NCBI GenBank assembly: GCA_016802295.1
Contig: JAESIW010000118.1
Location: 133,727-197,726 of the forward strand
Direction of reading: 5' to 3'
Length of the DNA: 64,000 nt
Source of the DNA: Brachionus rotundiformis
Lineage: Eukaryota > Rotifera > Eurotatoria > Ploima > Brachionidae
Positions 62,301 through 64,000 of the stretch are shown piece after piece; position 1 is the stretch's first letter; each line of letters opens with the position of its first letter. A model generated the notes under the pieces. That model saw only the letters and a program-made list of their open reading frames with translations, did no database searches and had not been told where the DNA came from. The position numbers and the translations under genes are program-made.

Positions 62301-64000
62301 TGCAAGAGCATTAGCAGTAAAAATAGTCGCTACATACAAACTTTGCTCAGAACAGCTATCATCTCAACATCATTATGACTATGGAATGAGAGCTGTAAAA
62401 AGTGTTCTGACAGCTTCTGGAAACTTAAAATTAAAATATCCCAATGAAAACGAATCAATCATTGTTCTAAGAGCTATAAAAGATGTTAATTTACCAAAAT
62501 TTCTGGCCCAAGATGTACCATTATTTGAGGGTATAATCAGTGATCTGTTCCCAGGTGTAGTACTTCCAACTCCTGATTATAAAGTATTTTTAGAGGCTAT
62601 TAATGACAATATAAAAAAATTAAATCTTCAAATGAACGAATGGTTTATTGAAAAAATAATTCAAGTCTATGAGATGATGTTGGTCAGACATGGTTTTATG
62701 ATTGTTGGTCCGTTTATGGGAGGAAAGAGTTCATCATACAAAGTTTTGTCTGGAGCACTAGGTGATTTAGAAGCTGCTGGATTAATGAATGAACATCGAG
62801 CACAATTTAAAGTGCTCAATCCAAAATCTATAACTATGGGTCAATTGTATGGACAGTTTGATCCGGTGTCTCACGAGTGGACTGATGGCGTTTTGGCCGT
62901 TTCTTTTCGCCAATATGCTTCTGATCCTTCTCCAGACCGTAAATGGATAATATTTGATGGACCAGTTGATGCTGTTTGGATTGAAAATATGAATACTGTT
63001 CTTGATGATAACAAAAAACTGTGCCTAATGAGTGGCGAGATTATTCAAATGTCGGCACAGATGAATCTAATATTCGAGCCTGAAGATTTAGAGCAAGCTT
63101 CGCCAGCAACAGTAAGCCGTTGTGGCATGATCTACATGGATCCAAATCAACTTGGCTGGCGACCACTCAAGGACTCGTACATGAAGCATGATTTGCCTAA
63201 AAACCTTCAAAAAGAGCATATCGAAATCATCAATGAGCTATTCGACTGGCTAATTGATCCTTGTATTGAATTCATTAAAGCCAATTGTAGATTTCAACTT
63301 CCAACATCATTTATACACCTAATGTTTTCCACAATGAGACTTTACACATGCTTAATTAAGGACATATCAGCCGATGTGACAAGTCAAGTATTATCGCTAT
63401 GGATTCAAGGGTTATTTGTGTTCGCTGTCATATGGGGTCTTGGTGGCACACTCAACAACGACAGTCGTAAAAAATTTGACACATTTTTGCGTGAGTACAT
63501 TAACACAACTGATGGGAAACCAAAAAATGTCAAATTATCCAAGAATAATATTTTTCCAGAACGTGGAACATGCTATGATTTCTTTTTTGAAAAAAAAGCA
63601 GCTGGTCATTGGAAAGATTGGACTGATATGATAAACAAAGACGATACAATAATTGCTGAAAATGCCAAAGTTGGCGATTTGCTTATTCAGACTGATGAAA
63701 CTGCTAAACAAGCTTTTTTTCTGCATTTGTTTTTATCAAACGAAATACCAATGCTGTTTGTTGGGCCCACAGGAACTGGTAAAAGTGCCGTTACCAATGA
63801 TTATTTGATAAAATTACCAAAAGATGAATATATTGCAAATATTATAAGTTTTTCAGCAAGAACAAGTGCTAACCAAACCCAGGATATTGTCATGTCAAAA
63901 TTGGACAGGCGTCGAAAAGGAGTTTTCGGACCACCAGTGCCAAAAAAATGTGTTGTTTTTGTTGATGACTTAAACATGCCTGCTAAGGAAAAATATGGAG
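56372..64000 (+). CDS. Axonemal dynein heavy chain, inner-arm DNAH3/7/12 type, 5' part
   Basis: Motor subunit of a ciliary inner dynein arm; the gene continues past the window. Exons: 56372-57294, 58117-59225, 59274-59464, 59538-59579 (42-nt micro-exon), 59753-60196, 60245-60336, then an open exon from 60543 to the edge; all phases agree. The tail includes ERYYFYIEKGTNIEMIAPL and VFYWPELVMQILEKN. The linker precedes AAA1. AAA1: Walker A GPAGTGKTET (61864-61890), Walker B ACFDEFNR. AAA2: GPFMGGKSSSYK (about 62708), with KWIIFDGPVDAVWIENMNTV and SPATVSRCGMIYM. AAA3: GPTGTGKSAV (about 63763), then ARTSANQTQDI, SKLDRRRKGVFGPP and VVFVDDLNMPAKE. The intron at 57295-58116 (822 nt) is AT-rich and empty. 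Close to human DNAH7/DNAH3 in the AAA region; which paralogue is not settled. Confidence 0.95.

Noticed and set aside
1..64000. CRISPR arrays, operons, phage or bacterial mobile systems
   Set aside because: No regularly spaced repeats, no ribosome-binding-site-led gene strings and no prokaryotic genes; gene structure is eukaryotic throughout.

Overview
The window is nuclear DNA of an animal. It is very AT-rich, its genes have canonical GT-AG introns (many of only 47-60 nt), and it carries animal genes such as an Nkx6-type homeobox gene, a K2P potassium channel, an axonemal dynein heavy chain and ribosomal protein L28. The AT-richness, tiny introns and calexcitin-like EF-hand protein would suit a small protostome such as a monogonont rotifer. 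That taxon is an inference; no diagnostic marker was seen.

Left third (1-25 kb): the 3' end of a lipocalin (+) meets a TTLL tubulin glutamylase (-) with stop codons 2 bp apart. Then, all on the minus strand, come the WASH-complex subunit FAM21/WASHC2, an SLC15 proton-peptide transporter, an HxxxD (condensation/alcohol acetyltransferase-like) acyltransferase, and two tandem dynamin genes. The dynamin GTPase-coding segments are almost identical, while their other exons, introns and flanks have diverged.

Middle (25-43.7 kb): an HDHD3-type HAD protein (+), an Nkx6-type homeobox gene (-) beside about 7 kb of non-coding, repeat-bearing DNA, a small four-exon Cys-rich single-pass PPxY membrane protein (+) reconstructed from short exons, an EF-hand protein (-), RPL28 (-) with a duplicated snoRNA-like element in its intron, and an epsinR/CLINT1-like ENTH protein (+).

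Right third (43.7-64 kb): after 4.5 kb without convincing genes come a coiled-coil plus two-PDZ protein resembling DLG5 without SH3-GUK, a K2P channel, and the 5' half of an inner-arm axonemal dynein heavy chain (DNAH3/7/12 type) running off the right edge in a long open exon.

Four products serve membrane traffic (WASHC2, two dynamins, epsinR-like) and two serve cilia (TTLL, dynein). These are ordinary eukaryotic neighbours, not an operon. Mobile DNA seen: a 204-bp element with nested inverted repeats near 13 kb and a 400-bp foldback element near 34.3 kb. Exon borders were read by eye from splice sites and reading phase; an error of a base or two is possible.
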